Assembly (NCBI RefSeq): GCF_945269915.1
Contig: NZ_CALYOY010000004.1
Span: 1-64,000 of the forward strand
Direction of reading: 5' to 3'
Length of the DNA stretch: 64,000 bases
From: an uncultured Bifidobacterium sp.
GTDB taxonomy: Bacteria > Actinomycetota > Actinomycetes > Actinomycetales > Bifidobacteriaceae
Shown piece by piece: positions 1-8,944 of the stretch. Under the pieces are notes generated by a model. It had not been told where the DNA came from, searched no databases, and worked only from the letters and a program-made list of their open reading frames with translations. Within the stretch, counting starts at the first letter, position 1, and each line of letters opens with the position of its first letter. Both the position numbers and the translations under genes were made by a program.

Positions 1-73
1 GTGGCTAACGCGGCTCGAACGCGCGACCTCCTGAACCACAATCAGGTGCTCTACCGACTGAGCTATAGCCACC
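1..73 (-). tRNA. tRNA-His (anticodon GTG), 3' end cut by the window edge
   Basis: Read on the minus strand from 73, the acceptor stem GTGGCTA pairs with TAGCCAC at the window start. The D arm, a GTG anticodon in the loop TTGTGGT and a T arm GTTCGAGCC are all present. The extra 5' G typical of tRNA-His (G-1) is at 73; its partner, the discriminator base, would lie just outside the window. CCA is not visible. Confidence 0.95.
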
Positions 74-238
74 ATGGAACGAATACGCCGAACGTATCCG
101 TACAACAAACGACCACTATACACGACGTCTTGTTTTGGCACGCCGGGAGTTTGTTTTATGTTCCATAACTCGGCGAGTCGCTGGTCACGAGATGAAATGG
201 TTGATCGGGAGCACTGACCATCCAGGCTGTTTCCTCCA

Positions 239-757
239 TCAGATGTCATCGCTTAACGCTGCCTTTATAGGTGCATAGGCAGCGATGAGATCGTCCAGGC
301 TCTTGGCGGCATTGGCCGGGCTGGTCGAGGGGAGATTCACCATGGGCAGATGGAGTCCGGCTGCATCGAGAATGGGCTGACAATAGTGGGAGTAGAGCTG
401 GCCGGCCTTTCGACCTGTGGTGAATACGGTGCGGATGGGTGCGTTGGTCAGGATGCTGCTGATGTCGGTGGGGACGACGTTGGTGATGCTGGCATCGCTG
501 GCTCCATGGATGTCGCACTCCTGGATGACGTCCCAGAGGGCTATGCGGTGGTCGAGCGCAAATTGCCGGCGGATCATGGGATCCGGCTCTGGCACCGGAG
601 TGTCGAAGAGGGCGGCCAAGACCGGCCAGAACCGGTTGCGGGGGAACATGTAGTAGAAGCCGGCCCGGCGTGATTCCGTGCTGGGCATGGACCCGAGGAT
701 CAGTACTCGTGACTGAAAATTCCAGACAGGTCCGAAACCATGAGCGACATGCTGCAT
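239..757 (-). CDS. DNA-deoxyinosine (hypoxanthine) glycosylase, UDG superfamily
   Basis: A 172-residue base-excision repair glycosylase of the uracil-DNA glycosylase superfamily, closest by eye to the family 6 hypoxanthine/deoxyinosine group. The nucleotide-binding loop GSMPS is at residues 22-26. PRNRFW (39-44) carries the Asn expected to act in catalysis in this family, and LPSTSPANA (142-150) is the second DNA-contacting loop. The frame is open further upstream, but the start at 757 has AGGGAGGG five bases before it and gives a protein beginning just ahead of the conserved core. It stands alone between tRNA-His and a YwiC-like gene. A Mug-like mismatch-specific activity cannot be excluded. 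The family is confident; the exact substrate is inferred. Confidence 0.85.
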   Translation of the reverse strand: MQHVAHGFGPVWNFQSRVLILGSMPSTESRRAGFYYMFPRNRFWPVLAALFDTPVPEPDPMIRRQFALDHRIALWDVIQECDIHGASDASITNVVPTDISSILTNAPIRTVFTTGRKAGQLYSHYCQPILDAAGLHLPMVNLPSTSPANAAKSLDDLIAAYAPIKAALSDDI

Positions 758-898
758 CGTCCCTCCCTGGCGAGGAGCGAGGTGTGCCGGTGACCGTCCG
801 CTTGTAGCGCGCCGTGAAGAAGCCATACGGTAGTTTTACCCCCGAAGAAGGAACACCGGTATACGGACCTCACTGGTCATCGAATGACCGGCCCGCAC

Positions 899-1879
899 CT
901 ATGGAAGTGCGGCGATGGACGTTGCGGTTCCGATGGTCACCAGGAAGACCAGAAGGCTGGCCACGCTCTCCACCATGCCGACCTGGTTGATGGGGATGCG
1001 GCGCTTTCGGGCAATCACCGGCAGGGCGGCGGCACGAATCACCAGGACCAAGGCCACGAGCAGGGGCCAGAATCCGACCTTGGGCAGGATAAGGACGGCC
1101 CCGATCATCAGGATCAGATTCCAGGCGACGGAAGCAATCGCACACCACAGGTGCTGGCGCTCGCGGACCAGTGATTTCACATACAGGACCGATCCGAATT
1201 CCGTATAGGCGAAGATAAGCGCCGCCGCCAGTCCGGTCAGGGGAAGGGCCCGTGCGGGGAGGAAACCCTGGCTGAAACAGTTGACGGCCGGGTCCGGCCG
1301 GCACCCGAAGTACCCGGCAGGGGAGGAGGCCGCCTGGGATTGGGGGCCGGTACCGAGGGAATAGGCAATCAGGCACAGCATACTGGCAGCGACGATGGAG
1401 ACCACGTTGTTCCACCAGGAACGTTCCACGCGTTTCCAGGCGGCCAGGAAGGTCAGGGCCGCCAGAACCACGTACAACGGCACCCAACGCAAGAGGCCGG
1501 GGGTGGTGAGTATCAGGGCGAGTCCGAAAACGGCGGTCAGGGCAGCGTAGGTGGCGACCGGCGGCAGGAAGCGCCTGGCCATGTGGGAGACCAGCCACCG
1601 GGCGGTGGTGAATTCGGTGCAATAGCAGAGTACCCAGGCAAGGATCAAGAGCAGGTTGCGCCATGAAAGGCCTCCGATGAAGGCACCGGCCAGGGGAGGC
1701 ATGAGTGCCATGGCCCAGGCTCCCGGCTGGTTGGGCACCCACTGATGCATCATCCTTGAACGGGCGCTGACGGGCTTGGACCTGGACCTGGACCGGGAAG
1801 GCCTGACATCGGCAGCCTTCTCGGCAGGTTCCTGACGGTCACCGTCGGCAGCGACTTCGGTGTCTGGTCTCTGACTCAT
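899..1879 (-). CDS. YwiC-like integral membrane protein
   Basis: A 326-residue polytopic membrane protein. The first ~45 residues are polar and Arg/Ser-rich. They are followed by the family signature HQWVPNQPGAWAMALMPP and about nine hydrophobic segments. This matches the YwiC-like family of unknown function found in Bacillus and actinobacteria. Start choice: ATG at 1879 begins MSQRPD; an upstream in-frame ATG at 1915 would add 12 residues. Neither start has a strong Shine-Dalgarno sequence, so the N-terminus is uncertain. No functional context comes from its neighbours. Family placement is confident; function is unknown. Confidence 0.8.
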   Translation of the reverse strand: MSQRPDTEVAADGDRQEPAEKAADVRPSRSRSRSKPVSARSRMMHQWVPNQPGAWAMALMPPLAGAFIGGLSWRNLLLILAWVLCYCTEFTTARWLVSHMARRFLPPVATYAALTAVFGLALILTTPGLLRWVPLYVVLAALTFLAAWKRVERSWWNNVVSIVAASMLCLIAYSLGTGPQSQAASSPAGYFGCRPDPAVNCFSQGFLPARALPLTGLAAALIFAYTEFGSVLYVKSLVRERQHLWCAIASVAWNLILMIGAVLILPKVGFWPLLVALVLVIRAAALPVIARKRRIPINQVGMVESVASLLVFLVTIGTATSIAALP

Positions 1880-2048
1880 GGTTTCAACCCTATGCCTTTG
1901 CCGGCCAACGAACAAGGGAAAACCGGGCGAAATGCTTCCATGTGCGCACTCTTCTGCCTAGGCTGGAACCGTATGGAATCGGCAGGGACCAAATCAGCAG
2001 GATACAGCCCGGATGGCGTCGATCAGCCCGGCTCGGAGGGAGTGGATC

Positions 2049-2402
2049 ATGGGAGTTGTCACCATCAAGCGGGCCTATGACGAGGCCGGCGAGGAAGATG
2101 GGGTCCGGATTCTGGTGGATCGCCTCTGGCCGCGAGGGGTCAGCAAGGCAGCCGCCTCCCTGGATGGTTGGCTCAAGGATGTGGCGCCGAGCCCTACCCT
2201 ACGGAAGTGGTGGAATCATGATCCGGAGCGTTTCGGGGAATTCGCAGACCGGTACCGGACCGAGCTGGATGGGAACCCTGCCGTGGCCGATCTGTTGAGC
2301 ATCGTCAGGGAGCACGACCTCACCACCCTGGTCTATGCGGCCAAAGACCCGCAGATCAACCATGCCCTGGTCCTGCGTGATTACCTTCGTGCCGCCTTGT
2401 AA
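2049..2402 (+). CDS. DUF488 family protein (YeaO-like)
   Basis: A 117-residue protein with the DUF488 core. VRILVDRLWPRGVSK lies near the N-terminus, WF/H-type residues in LRKWWNHDPERFGEF in the middle, and TLVYAAKDPQINHALVL near the C-terminus. Members are small proteins of unknown biochemical role, sometimes linked to nucleic acid or stress functions. The start at 2049 is supported by GGAGG in the preceding bases; the open frame extends to 2013 without a better ribosome site. It sits upstream of the str operon but is separated from it by about 325 bases and is probably a single gene. The family call is firm and the function is unknown. Confidence 0.85.
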   Translation: MGVVTIKRAYDEAGEEDGVRILVDRLWPRGVSKAAASLDGWLKDVAPSPTLRKWWNHDPERFGEFADRYRTELDGNPAVADLLSIVREHDLTTLVYAAKDPQINHALVLRDYLRAAL

Positions 2403-2727
2403 GAAGCATCACTGAGAGTAACAACCAGGAAGTCTGAGACGTTCATGCCGCCCCTATAGCCCTTGGCATAGGCGTGGCGGCTGTCCGGCATGATGGTATA
2501 CTGAAACTCGTGTGTGCCGGTAGCATGCCTTATGTCACAGGTGTGTGGACCGGGATATCCCCGAGTTCGACGAATGCGGGCAGTAATGCCCGGCAGGAGG
2601 GCAAGGGGCCATCGGGCCGGTGGACAATGGCTGATTTCTCTCGGTTGTTCGGGTGATTGCGGCTGCGGTGCGGCGGCCCCACGGAGTGAACGAACAAGAA
2701 GCAACCTACTGAATCGGAGAGAATCAG
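2403..2727. other. Intergenic leader of the str operon
   Basis: This 325-base gap holds no convincing gene; the short frames in it lack ribosome sites and homology. It contains a candidate extended -10 promoter near 2494-2502 and then a long (~220 nt) untranslated leader rich in G+C before rpsL. A ribosome site (GGAGA) precedes the TTG start of rpsL. Confidence 0.5.
2494..2502 (+). promoter_or_regulatory. Candidate extended -10 promoter of rpsL-rpsG-fusA
   Basis: TGG followed directly by TATACT is an extended -10 element. The -35 region 17 bases upstream (GTGGCG) is poor, as is common for extended -10 promoters. A start near 2509 would leave a leader of about 220 nt before rpsL. Inferred only from motif match. 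Confidence 0.4.
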
Positions 2728-3099
2728 TTGCCAACAATTGAACAGCTCGTCCGCAAAGGACGGAAGGCCAAGCCTCGCAAGTCGAAGACCTTGGCGTTGA
2801 AGGGCAGCCCGCTGCGTCGTGGCGTCTGCACCCGTGTGTACACCACAACCCCCAAGAAGCCGAATTCGGCACTGCGTAAGGTGGCCCGTGTCCGCCTGAG
2901 CTCCGGCGTTGAGGTCAGCGCCTACATTCCTGGCGAGGGTCACAACCTCCAGGAGCACTCCATCGTGCTGGTGCGCGGCGGACGTGTCAAGGATCTGCCC
3001 GGCGTGCGCTACCACATCGTGCGCGGCGCGCTGGATACCCAGGGAGTCAAGGATCGCAAGCAGGGACGTTCCCTGTACGGAGCAAAGAAGGCCAAGTAA
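2728..3099 (+). CDS. rpsL: 30S ribosomal protein S12
   Basis: A 123-residue S12, the decoding-centre protein of the small ribosomal subunit. It begins with TTG ([11 protein letters not shown]). The conserved loops [13 protein letters not shown] (residues 39-51) and [11 protein letters not shown] (86-96) are complete. Lys43 and Lys88, the classical positions for streptomycin-resistance substitutions, are both wild type, so a susceptible S12 is expected. GGAGA lies about eight bases before the TTG. It is the first gene of the canonical actinobacterial str operon, three bases from rpsG. Confidence 0.98.
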   Translation: MPTIEQLVRKGRKAKPRKSKTLALKGSPLRRGVCTRVYTTTPKKPNSALRKVARVRLSSGVEVSAYIPGEGHNLQEHSIVLVRGGRVKDLPGVRYHIVRGALDTQGVKDRKQGRSLYGAKKAK

Positions 3100-3102
3100 A
3101 CC

Positions 3103-3573
3103 ATGTCACGTAAAGGACCAGCCAAAAAGCATCAGCTCCTGCCCGATCCCATCTACGGTTCGACCGTGGTGGCCCAGCTGATCAACAAGATCCTGCTCGA
3201 CGGCAAGAAGTCCATCGCCGAGGACATCGTCTACACGGCCCTGGAACAGGTCAAGGAAAAGACCGACCAGGAGCCTGTGGCCGTGCTCAAGCGCGCCCTG
3301 GACAACATCCGTCCCAGCCTGGAGGTCCGCAGCCGTCGTGTCGGCGGCGCCACCTACCAGGTCCCCGTCGAGGTCAAGCCCAACCGCGCGAACACGCTCT
3401 CCCTGCGCTGGCTGACCGACTACAGCCGTGCCCGCCGTGAGAAGACCATGGCCGAGCGTCTGGCCAATGAGATCCTCGACGCCTCCAACGGCCTGGGTGC
3501 AGCGGTCAAGCGTCGCGAGGATACCCACAAGATGGCCGAGGCCAACAAGGCCTTCGCCCACTATCGCTGGTAA
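3103..3573 (+). CDS. rpsG: 30S ribosomal protein S7
   Basis: A 156-residue S7 that nucleates assembly of the 30S head and contacts tRNA in the E site. The N-terminal MSRKGPAKK and the conserved [20 protein letters not shown] stretch (in the middle third) identify it. Length is normal for the family. It follows rpsL by three bases, with AAGG in the last codons of rpsL serving as the ribosome site, so the two are translationally linked. fusA follows after 26 bases. Confidence 0.98.
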   Translation: MSRKGPAKKHQLLPDPIYGSTVVAQLINKILLDGKKSIAEDIVYTALEQVKEKTDQEPVAVLKRALDNIRPSLEVRSRRVGGATYQVPVEVKPNRANTLSLRWLTDYSRARREKTMAERLANEILDASNGLGAAVKRREDTHKMAEANKAFAHYRW

Positions 3574-3599
3574 TCAGAAGAGAGCGAGAACAAGGAATT

Positions 3600-5726
3600 A
3601 TGGCACAAGACGTGCTCACGGACCTGACCAAGGTCCGCAACATCGGCATCATGGCCCACATCGATGCCGGCAAGACCACGACGACCGAGCGTATCCTCTA
3701 CTACACCGGTGTCAACTACAAGATCGGTGAGACCCACGACGGCGCCTCCACCATGGACTGGATGGACCAGGAGAAGGAACGTGGCATCACGATCACCTCC
3801 GCCGCCATCACGGCCTTCTGGAACCGTCAGTCCCATGATCCCGAGGACACCTACCAGATCAACATCATCGACACCCCCGGCCACGTGGACTTCACGGCCG
3901 AGGTGGAGCGTTCCCTGCGCGTGCTCGATGGCGCCGTCGCCGTCTTCGATGGCAAGGAGGGCGTCGAGCCCCAGTCCGAGACGGTCTGGCGTCAGGCCGA
4001 CAAGTACGGCGTGCCCCGCATCTGCTTCATCAACAAGATGGACAAGCTGGGTGCCGACTTCTACTATTCGGTCGACACCATCAAGGACAAGCTGGGGGTC
4101 AAGCCCCTGGTCATGCAGCTCCCCATCGGAGCCGAGAACGACTTCCACGGCGTGGTCGACCTGGTTCGCATGGTCGCCTACTACTGGAAGGACGAGGCCG
4201 ACCTGGGCGCCAAGTACGAAACCATTGACATCCCCGACGATCTCAAGGACCGGGCAGAGCAGTACCACACCGAGCTCATCGAGGCCGTGGCCGAGAGCGA
4301 CGAGTCTCTGCTGGAGAAGTATCTGGGAGGGGAGGAGATCTCCCAGGAGGAGATTCGCAAGGCCGTTCGTAAGATGACGATCGATCAGACCGCCTTCCCG
4401 GTCTTCTGCGGTTCGGCCTTCAAGGACAAAGGCGTGCAGCCCATGCTGGATGCCGTGGTAGACTACTTGCCCAGCCCCGAGGACATCCCCGCAATCAAGG
4501 GGTACAAGGTCGGTGATGAGTCCGTCGAGATAGATCGCAAGCCCACAGTGGATGAACCCTTCTCGGCTCTGGCCTTCAAGGTCGCCACCCATCCCTTCTA
4601 CGGCAAACTGATCTACGTCAGGGTATACTCCGGCAAGGTGGCCCAGGGTGACACCATCCTGGACTCCACCAAGGGCAAGAAGGAGCGCGTCGGCAAGCTC
4701 TTCCAGATGCACTCCAACAAGGAGAATCCGGTTGATGAGGCCATCGCCGGCAACATCTACGCCTTCGTCGGTCTCAAGAGCGTCACCACCGGTGACACCC
4801 TGTGCGACGAGAAGGAGCCGGTGGTGTTGGAATCCATGACCTTCCCCGATCCCGTGATCGAGGTTGCCGTTGAGCCCAAGACCAAGGCCGACCAGGAGAA
4901 GATGGGCATCGCCCTGCAGAAGCTTTCCGAGGAGGATCCCACCTTCCAGGTCAAGACCGACGAGGAGTCGGGCCAGACCCTGATCTCCGGCATGGGCGAG
5001 CTCCAGCTGGACATCCTGGTGGACCGCATGCGTCGTGAGTTCCATGTGGAGTGCAACGTGGGCAAGCCCCAGGTCGCCTACCGTGAGACCATCCGCAAGC
5101 CCGTCATGAACCAGGAATACACGCATAAGAAGCAGACCGGTGGTTCCGGTCAGTTCGCCAAGGTGCTCATGAACTTCGAGCCCCTGGACACGACCGAAGG
5201 CGAGACCTATCTCTTCGAAAACAAGGTCACAGGCGGCCACATCACGAAGGAGTTCATCCCCTCGGTCGATGCCGGTGTACAGGAGGCCATGGAGTCCGGC
5301 ATCCTGGCGGGCTTCCCCGTCGTGGGTGTCAAGGCGACCCTGACCGATGGCCAGATCCACGAGGTCGACTCTTCGGAGATGGCCTTCAAGATCGCCGGCT
5401 CCATGTGCTTCAAGGAGGCCGCACCCAAGGCCAAGCCCGTCATCCTCGAGCCCATCATGGCCGTCGAGGTCCGTACTCCCGAGGAGTACATGGGCGATGT
5501 CATGGGCGACATCAACTCCCGTCGTGGCTCCATCCAGTCCATGACCGACGCCACCGGTGTCAAGGTCATCGACGCCAAGGTGCCCCTGTCGGAGATGTTC
5601 GGATACATCGGCGACCTGAGGTCCAGGACCCAGGGCCGCGCCATGTTCACCATGCAGATGGACTCCTACGCCGAGGTCCCCAAGGCCGTCAGCGACGAGA
5701 TTATCAAGGCCCAGCGCGGCGAGTGA
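3600..5726 (+). CDS. fusA: Elongation factor G
   Basis: A 708-residue translational GTPase that drives translocation and, with ribosome recycling factor, subunit splitting. The GTP-binding motifs are intact: AHIDAGKT (19-26), DTPGHVDF (G3), NKMD (G4) and an SAF-type G5 at GSAFKDKG. Domains II-V follow to the normal family length. AAGGA precedes the ATG. It is the third gene of the str operon. Downstream, a GC-rich hairpin and a separate structured leader set tuf apart. Confidence 0.98.
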   Translation: MAQDVLTDLTKVRNIGIMAHIDAGKTTTTERILYYTGVNYKIGETHDGASTMDWMDQEKERGITITSAAITAFWNRQSHDPEDTYQINIIDTPGHVDFTAEVERSLRVLDGAVAVFDGKEGVEPQSETVWRQADKYGVPRICFINKMDKLGADFYYSVDTIKDKLGVKPLVMQLPIGAENDFHGVVDLVRMVAYYWKDEADLGAKYETIDIPDDLKDRAEQYHTELIEAVAESDESLLEKYLGGEEISQEEIRKAVRKMTIDQTAFPVFCGSAFKDKGVQPMLDAVVDYLPSPEDIPAIKGYKVGDESVEIDRKPTVDEPFSALAFKVATHPFYGKLIYVRVYSGKVAQGDTILDSTKGKKERVGKLFQMHSNKENPVDEAIAGNIYAFVGLKSVTTGDTLCDEKEPVVLESMTFPDPVIEVAVEPKTKADQEKMGIALQKLSEEDPTFQVKTDEESGQTLISGMGELQLDILVDRMRREFHVECNVGKPQVAYRETIRKPVMNQEYTHKKQTGGSGQFAKVLMNFEPLDTTEGETYLFENKVTGGHITKEFIPSVDAGVQEAMESGILAGFPVVGVKATLTDGQIHEVDSSEMAFKIAGSMCFKEAAPKAKPVILEPIMAVEVRTPEEYMGDVMGDINSRRGSIQSMTDATGVKVIDAKVPLSEMFGYIGDLRSRTQGRAMFTMQMDSYAEVPKAVSDEIIKAQRGE

Positions 5727-5735
5727 ACACGCACC

Positions 5736-5756
5736 GGCCCGCCGACACGGCGGGCC
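5736..5756 (+). terminator. GC-rich hairpin after fusA
   Basis: GGCCCGCC and GGCGGGCC form a perfect 8-bp stem with a 5-base loop, ten bases after the fusA stop codon. There is no T tract, so it may attenuate or stabilise the str mRNA rather than terminate fully. Confidence 0.5.
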
Positions 5757-5781
5757 GCCTCGCCGGCCGCTTTCTGTCACC

Positions 5782-5811
5782 AGTCGGCGCTACACTCTTG
5801 TAGCGCTGACT
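5782..5811 (+). promoter_or_regulatory. 13-bp stem-loop in the tuf upstream region
   Basis: AGTCGGCGCTACA (5782-5794) and TGTAGCGCTGACT (5799-5811) pair over 13 bp with one G-U pair and a CTCT loop. It lies about 110 bases before tuf. TTGTAG in its right arm could also act as a -35 for a CATAAC -10 at 5822-5827. It may be an operator, an RNA leader element or part of a promoter; the sequence does not distinguish these. Confidence 0.45.
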
Positions 5812-5920
5812 GGGCGGAGGGCATAACTGGCAAAGAACCCAATTACCCAGTAATATGTAGCGAGTGCTCTGTGCGTGGTTCGTGCAGGCAAACTACGAAC
5901 GTCCAGGAGGACAAAACACA

Positions 5921-7120
5921 ATGGCAAAGGAAAAGTACGAGCGGACCAAGCCGCACGTTAACATCGGCACCATCGGCCACGTCGATCACGGTAAGACCAC
6001 ACTGACCGCGGCCATCTCCAAGGTGCTGCACGAGGAGTACCCGGATGTGAACCCCGAGTACGATTTCGCTTCGATCGACGCTGCTCCTGAGGAGAAGGAG
6101 CGCGGCATCACCATCAACATCGCGCACATCGAGTATCAGACCGCGAAGCGTCACTATGCCCACGTCGACTGCCCCGGCCACGCCGACTTCGTCAAGAACA
6201 TGATCACGGGTGCGGCCCAGATGGATGGAGCCATCCTGGTGGTAGCCGCCACCGACGGACCCATGGCCCAGACCCGTGAGCACGTTCTGCTGGCCCGCCA
6301 GGTCGGCGTGCCGAAGATCCTGGTCGCCCTGAACAAGTGCGACATGGTCGATGACGAGGAGCTCATCGAGCTGGTCGAGGAGGAGGTCCGTGACCTGCTC
6401 GACGAGAACGGGTTCGATCGTGATTGCCCAGTCATTCGCACCTCGGCCTATGGTGCTCTCCATGATGACGCACCCGATCACGACAAGTGGGTTCAGACCA
6501 TCAAGGATCTGATGGATGCCGTTGATGACTACATCCCCACCCCTGTCCACGACCTGGACAAGCCTTTCCTGATGCCCATCGAGGATGTCTTCACCATCTC
6601 GGGCCGTGGCACCGTGGTGACCGGCCGTGTCGAGCGTGGCAAGCTGCCCGTGAACTCCAACGTGGAGATTGTCGGCATCCGCGACACCCAGACCACCACC
6701 GTCACCTCCATCGAGACCTTCCACAAGCAGATGGATGAGGCCGAGGCTGGCGACAACACCGGTCTGCTTCTGCGTGGCATCGGCCGTGAGGACGTCGAGC
6801 GTGGCCAGGTTGTGGCTGCCCCCGGCACCGTGACCCCCCACCACAAGTTTGAGGGAGAGGTCTACGTGCTGACCAAGGACGAGGGTGGCCGTCACTCGCC
6901 GTTCTTCTCCAACTACCGTCCGCAGTTCTACTTCCGCACCACCGACGTCACCGGTGTCATCACCCTGCCTGACGGTGTCGAGATGGTCCAGCCCGGCGAT
7001 CACGCAACCTTCTCCGTCGAGCTGATCCAGCCCGTCGCCATGGAGGAGGGCCTGACCTTCGCTGTTCGTGAAGGCGGCCACACCGTCGGTTCAGGTCGTG
7101 TGACCAAGATCATCGAGTAG
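5921..7120 (+). CDS. tuf: Elongation factor Tu
   Basis: A 399-residue EF-Tu that delivers aminoacyl-tRNA to the ribosomal A site. GTPase motifs are GHVDHGKT (19-26), DCPGHADF and NKCD; domains II and III are complete to VTKIIE. The ATG at 5921 has CCAGGAGG ten bases upstream; the open frame before it is not supported. A candidate -10 TAATAT lies at 5851-5856, suggesting tuf has its own promoter in addition to any read-through from fusA. Two hairpins follow the gene. Confidence 0.98.
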   Translation: MAKEKYERTKPHVNIGTIGHVDHGKTTLTAAISKVLHEEYPDVNPEYDFASIDAAPEEKERGITINIAHIEYQTAKRHYAHVDCPGHADFVKNMITGAAQMDGAILVVAATDGPMAQTREHVLLARQVGVPKILVALNKCDMVDDEELIELVEEEVRDLLDENGFDRDCPVIRTSAYGALHDDAPDHDKWVQTIKDLMDAVDDYIPTPVHDLDKPFLMPIEDVFTISGRGTVVTGRVERGKLPVNSNVEIVGIRDTQTTTVTSIETFHKQMDEAEAGDNTGLLLRGIGREDVERGQVVAAPGTVTPHHKFEGEVYVLTKDEGGRHSPFFSNYRPQFYFRTTDVTGVITLPDGVEMVQPGDHATFSVELIQPVAMEEGLTFAVREGGHTVGSGRVTKIIE

Positions 7121-7131
7121 TAGCTGTACCT

Positions 7132-7194
7132 GGGCGGGATTGATTTCCCGCCCGATGGGAAAGGGTCCGGTGCGTTTAGGCGTTCCGGACCCTT
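7132..7194 (+). terminator. Tandem hairpins downstream of tuf
   Basis: The first hairpin pairs GGGCGGGA (7132-7139) with TCCCGCCC (7146-7153). The second pairs AAGGGTCCGG (7161-7170) with CCGGACCCTT (7185-7194). Both stems are perfect, and the pair begins a dozen bases after the tuf stop, as expected for transcription termination. Confidence 0.75.
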
Positions 7195-7401
7195 CGCCTT
7201 GTAACGACAGAGGCGCATGGACCTCGGCCGGGAGGGGCGACTCCCCGGGCTCCCGTGTTCATGCACCGTGGCATAATGGGCGAGGATTCATTGCGAGCAG
7301 GTCATTCCCGTAGGGCAGGCCGGATGGGCCTTGGTAAACGGGTCGAGAGGTCGGCCTGTGTGGATCACGGCCCAATCATTCATGAGATAGGTGGTATCAA
7401 G

Positions 7402-7965
7402 GTGGCACAGACTTCAAACGACATCAAGAACGGATCGGTCATCAACCTGGACGGTAAACTCTGGACCGTCATCAAGTTCCAGCATGTCAAGCCCGGCAAG
7501 GGTCCGGCCTTCGTGCGTACGACCATCAAGGACGTTCTTTCGGGCAAGATCGTTGACCGTACCTTCAACGCCGGCATGAAGATGGAGTTCGAGACCGTCG
7601 ACAACAGGACCATGCAGTACTCCTACCGTGACGGTGACTCCTTCGTCTTCATGGATATGAACACCTATGACCAGGTCAACATCCCGGCCAGCCTGATCGG
7701 CGACCAGGAGAACTACCTCCTGGAGGGCACCGACTGCATCATCAGCTTCCATGACGGGAACCCCCTGTCGGTGGAGCTGCCCGCCTCGGTGGTCCTGACC
7801 GTGACCGAGACCGAGCCCGGTGTCCAGGGCAACCGCTCCAATGCAGGTACCAAGCCCGCCACAGTCGAGACCGGGGCAGAGATTCAGGTACCCCTCTTCG
7901 TGGGTCAGGGCGAGAAGGTCAAGGTGGATACCCGCGATGGGTCCTACCTGGGCCGCGAGAACTGA
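7402..7965 (+). CDS. efp: Elongation factor P, PGKGP-loop type
   Basis: A 187-residue EF-P that relieves ribosome stalling at polyproline. The start is GTG at 7402 ([11 protein letters not shown]), with AGGTGG seven bases upstream; the longer open frame from 7255 is not conserved. The domain I loop reads KPGKGPAF, with the tip lysine at residue 33. This is the PGKGP form, known in Actinobacteria to work without post-translational lysine modification. No modification enzyme gene (epmA, earP, ymfI) is adjacent. nusB follows after 15 bases, the usual efp-nusB pairing. Confidence 0.96.
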   Translation: MAQTSNDIKNGSVINLDGKLWTVIKFQHVKPGKGPAFVRTTIKDVLSGKIVDRTFNAGMKMEFETVDNRTMQYSYRDGDSFVFMDMNTYDQVNIPASLIGDQENYLLEGTDCIISFHDGNPLSVELPASVVLTVTETEPGVQGNRSNAGTKPATVETGAEIQVPLFVGQGEKVKVDTRDGSYLGREN

Positions 7966-7980
7966 GGCCGGCGCGATCAG

Positions 7981-8670
7981 ATGGCACGTTCCACAGCCCG
8001 TAAGCGGGCGCTGAACACCCTGTATGAGGCGGATGAGAAGGGGCAGGACATCCTGTCCCTTCTGGATGAGCGCATAGCCCATCCCGGGGCCCAGACGCCC
8101 CTGCCCGACTATGCCATACAGATTGTTCGCGGCGTGGCCGGACACCAGAGGAGCATCGACGGCATCCTTGATGCCCATTCGACCAGGTGGCCCCTGAGCC
8201 GCATGCATGTCATCGACAGGAACCTCTTGCGCATTGCCGCCTGGGAGATGCTCTACAACCCTGATGTGCCCGACAAGGTGGCCATCGACGAGGCGCTCTC
8301 CCTGGCGAAGACCCTGTCGGATTCCGATGCACCCTCCTTCATCCACGGCCTGCTCAGTGCGGTCCGGAAGGAGAAGGACCAGGGATCCGAGCATGACGAG
8401 GCCGAGACCGCACGCCTGCAGGAGGCGTCCAGGATCGCCAGCCTGGCGCTGACCGAGGCTGACAGGGCTGAGGGGGAAACCTCCCCGGATGAAGACGGTG
8501 ACCGTCCGGAGGTCGAGCACCTGGCTGACAGCAGCGAGGCAGGGAAGGCCGAAGAGGCGACCGGTGATGGTGCACAGACGGATGACACCGATACGGATGG
8601 GGTCTTTCTGGCCGATTTGACCCTTTCGGTACCCGACGAGCTTTCCAATAAGGATGATTCGCTCGAATAG
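7981..8670 (+). CDS. nusB: Transcription antitermination protein NusB with acidic C-terminal tail
   Basis: Residues 1 to about 135 form a NusB domain (MARSTARKRALNTLYEAD, then LLRIAAWEMLYN and KVAIDEALSLAK). NusB binds boxA RNA with S10 in rRNA antitermination. About 95 residues follow that are rich in Asp, Glu, Ser and Ala, with no recognisable domain. They make the protein 229 residues long, where 130-160 is usual. The tail is probably disordered. The gene is linked to efp upstream and ends before a hairpin terminator. Confidence 0.93.
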   Translation: MARSTARKRALNTLYEADEKGQDILSLLDERIAHPGAQTPLPDYAIQIVRGVAGHQRSIDGILDAHSTRWPLSRMHVIDRNLLRIAAWEMLYNPDVPDKVAIDEALSLAKTLSDSDAPSFIHGLLSAVRKEKDQGSEHDEAETARLQEASRIASLALTEADRAEGETSPDEDGDRPEVEHLADSSEAGKAEEATGDGAQTDDTDTDGVFLADLTLSVPDELSNKDDSLE

Positions 8671-8707
8671 GTCCAACATTAATCGTTGAGGTTCTTCGAA
8701 CGAGTGT

Positions 8708-8747
8708 GCGGTGTCCCCGCAGATACTTCAGGGACGCCGCATTTTCG
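8708..8747 (+). terminator. Terminator after efp-nusB
   Basis: GCGGTGTCCC (8708-8717) pairs with GGGACGCCGC (8731-8740), with one G-U pair, and is followed by ATTTTCG. The position, 38 bases after the nusB stop, and the T-rich 3' side fit intrinsic termination. It could alternatively act in the carA leader. Confidence 0.6.
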
Positions 8748-8778
8748 TTTCCTCTCATTGCATATTCGGGAAGCTCGC

Positions 8779-8839
8779 GATTGTGCTGGATTTCGACAAT
8801 CGGTGTCTCCGCTTGGCGGCAGGGTCATTGGCGAGACAC
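8779..8839 (+). promoter_or_regulatory. Two stem-loops in the carA leader
   Basis: GATTGT (8779-8784) pairs with ACAATC (8796-8801). Immediately after, GTGTCTC-GC (8803-8812, one bulged C) pairs with GCGAGACAC (8831-8839). Both lie in the 274-base gap before carA, which has no gene. They may form a regulatory leader for carbamoyl phosphate synthesis, but no known riboswitch class is recognised. Confidence 0.3.
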
Positions 8840-8944
8840 GCGCCCCTTCCCCTATCCGGTACGGACCACGAGGCTGCGGGTCTGAGGAAATCCACGGGTG
8901 TGACTAAGGTAATCACGAACAATCACGGCAATCAAGGGGGTTCG

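Noticed and set aside
3561-5780. 739-codon open frame on the minus strand opposite fusA
   Set aside because: It is the antisense shadow of a highly conserved gene in G+C-rich DNA; the product is repetitive Gly/Leu/Val/Asp-rich with no domain, and fusA coding is certain.
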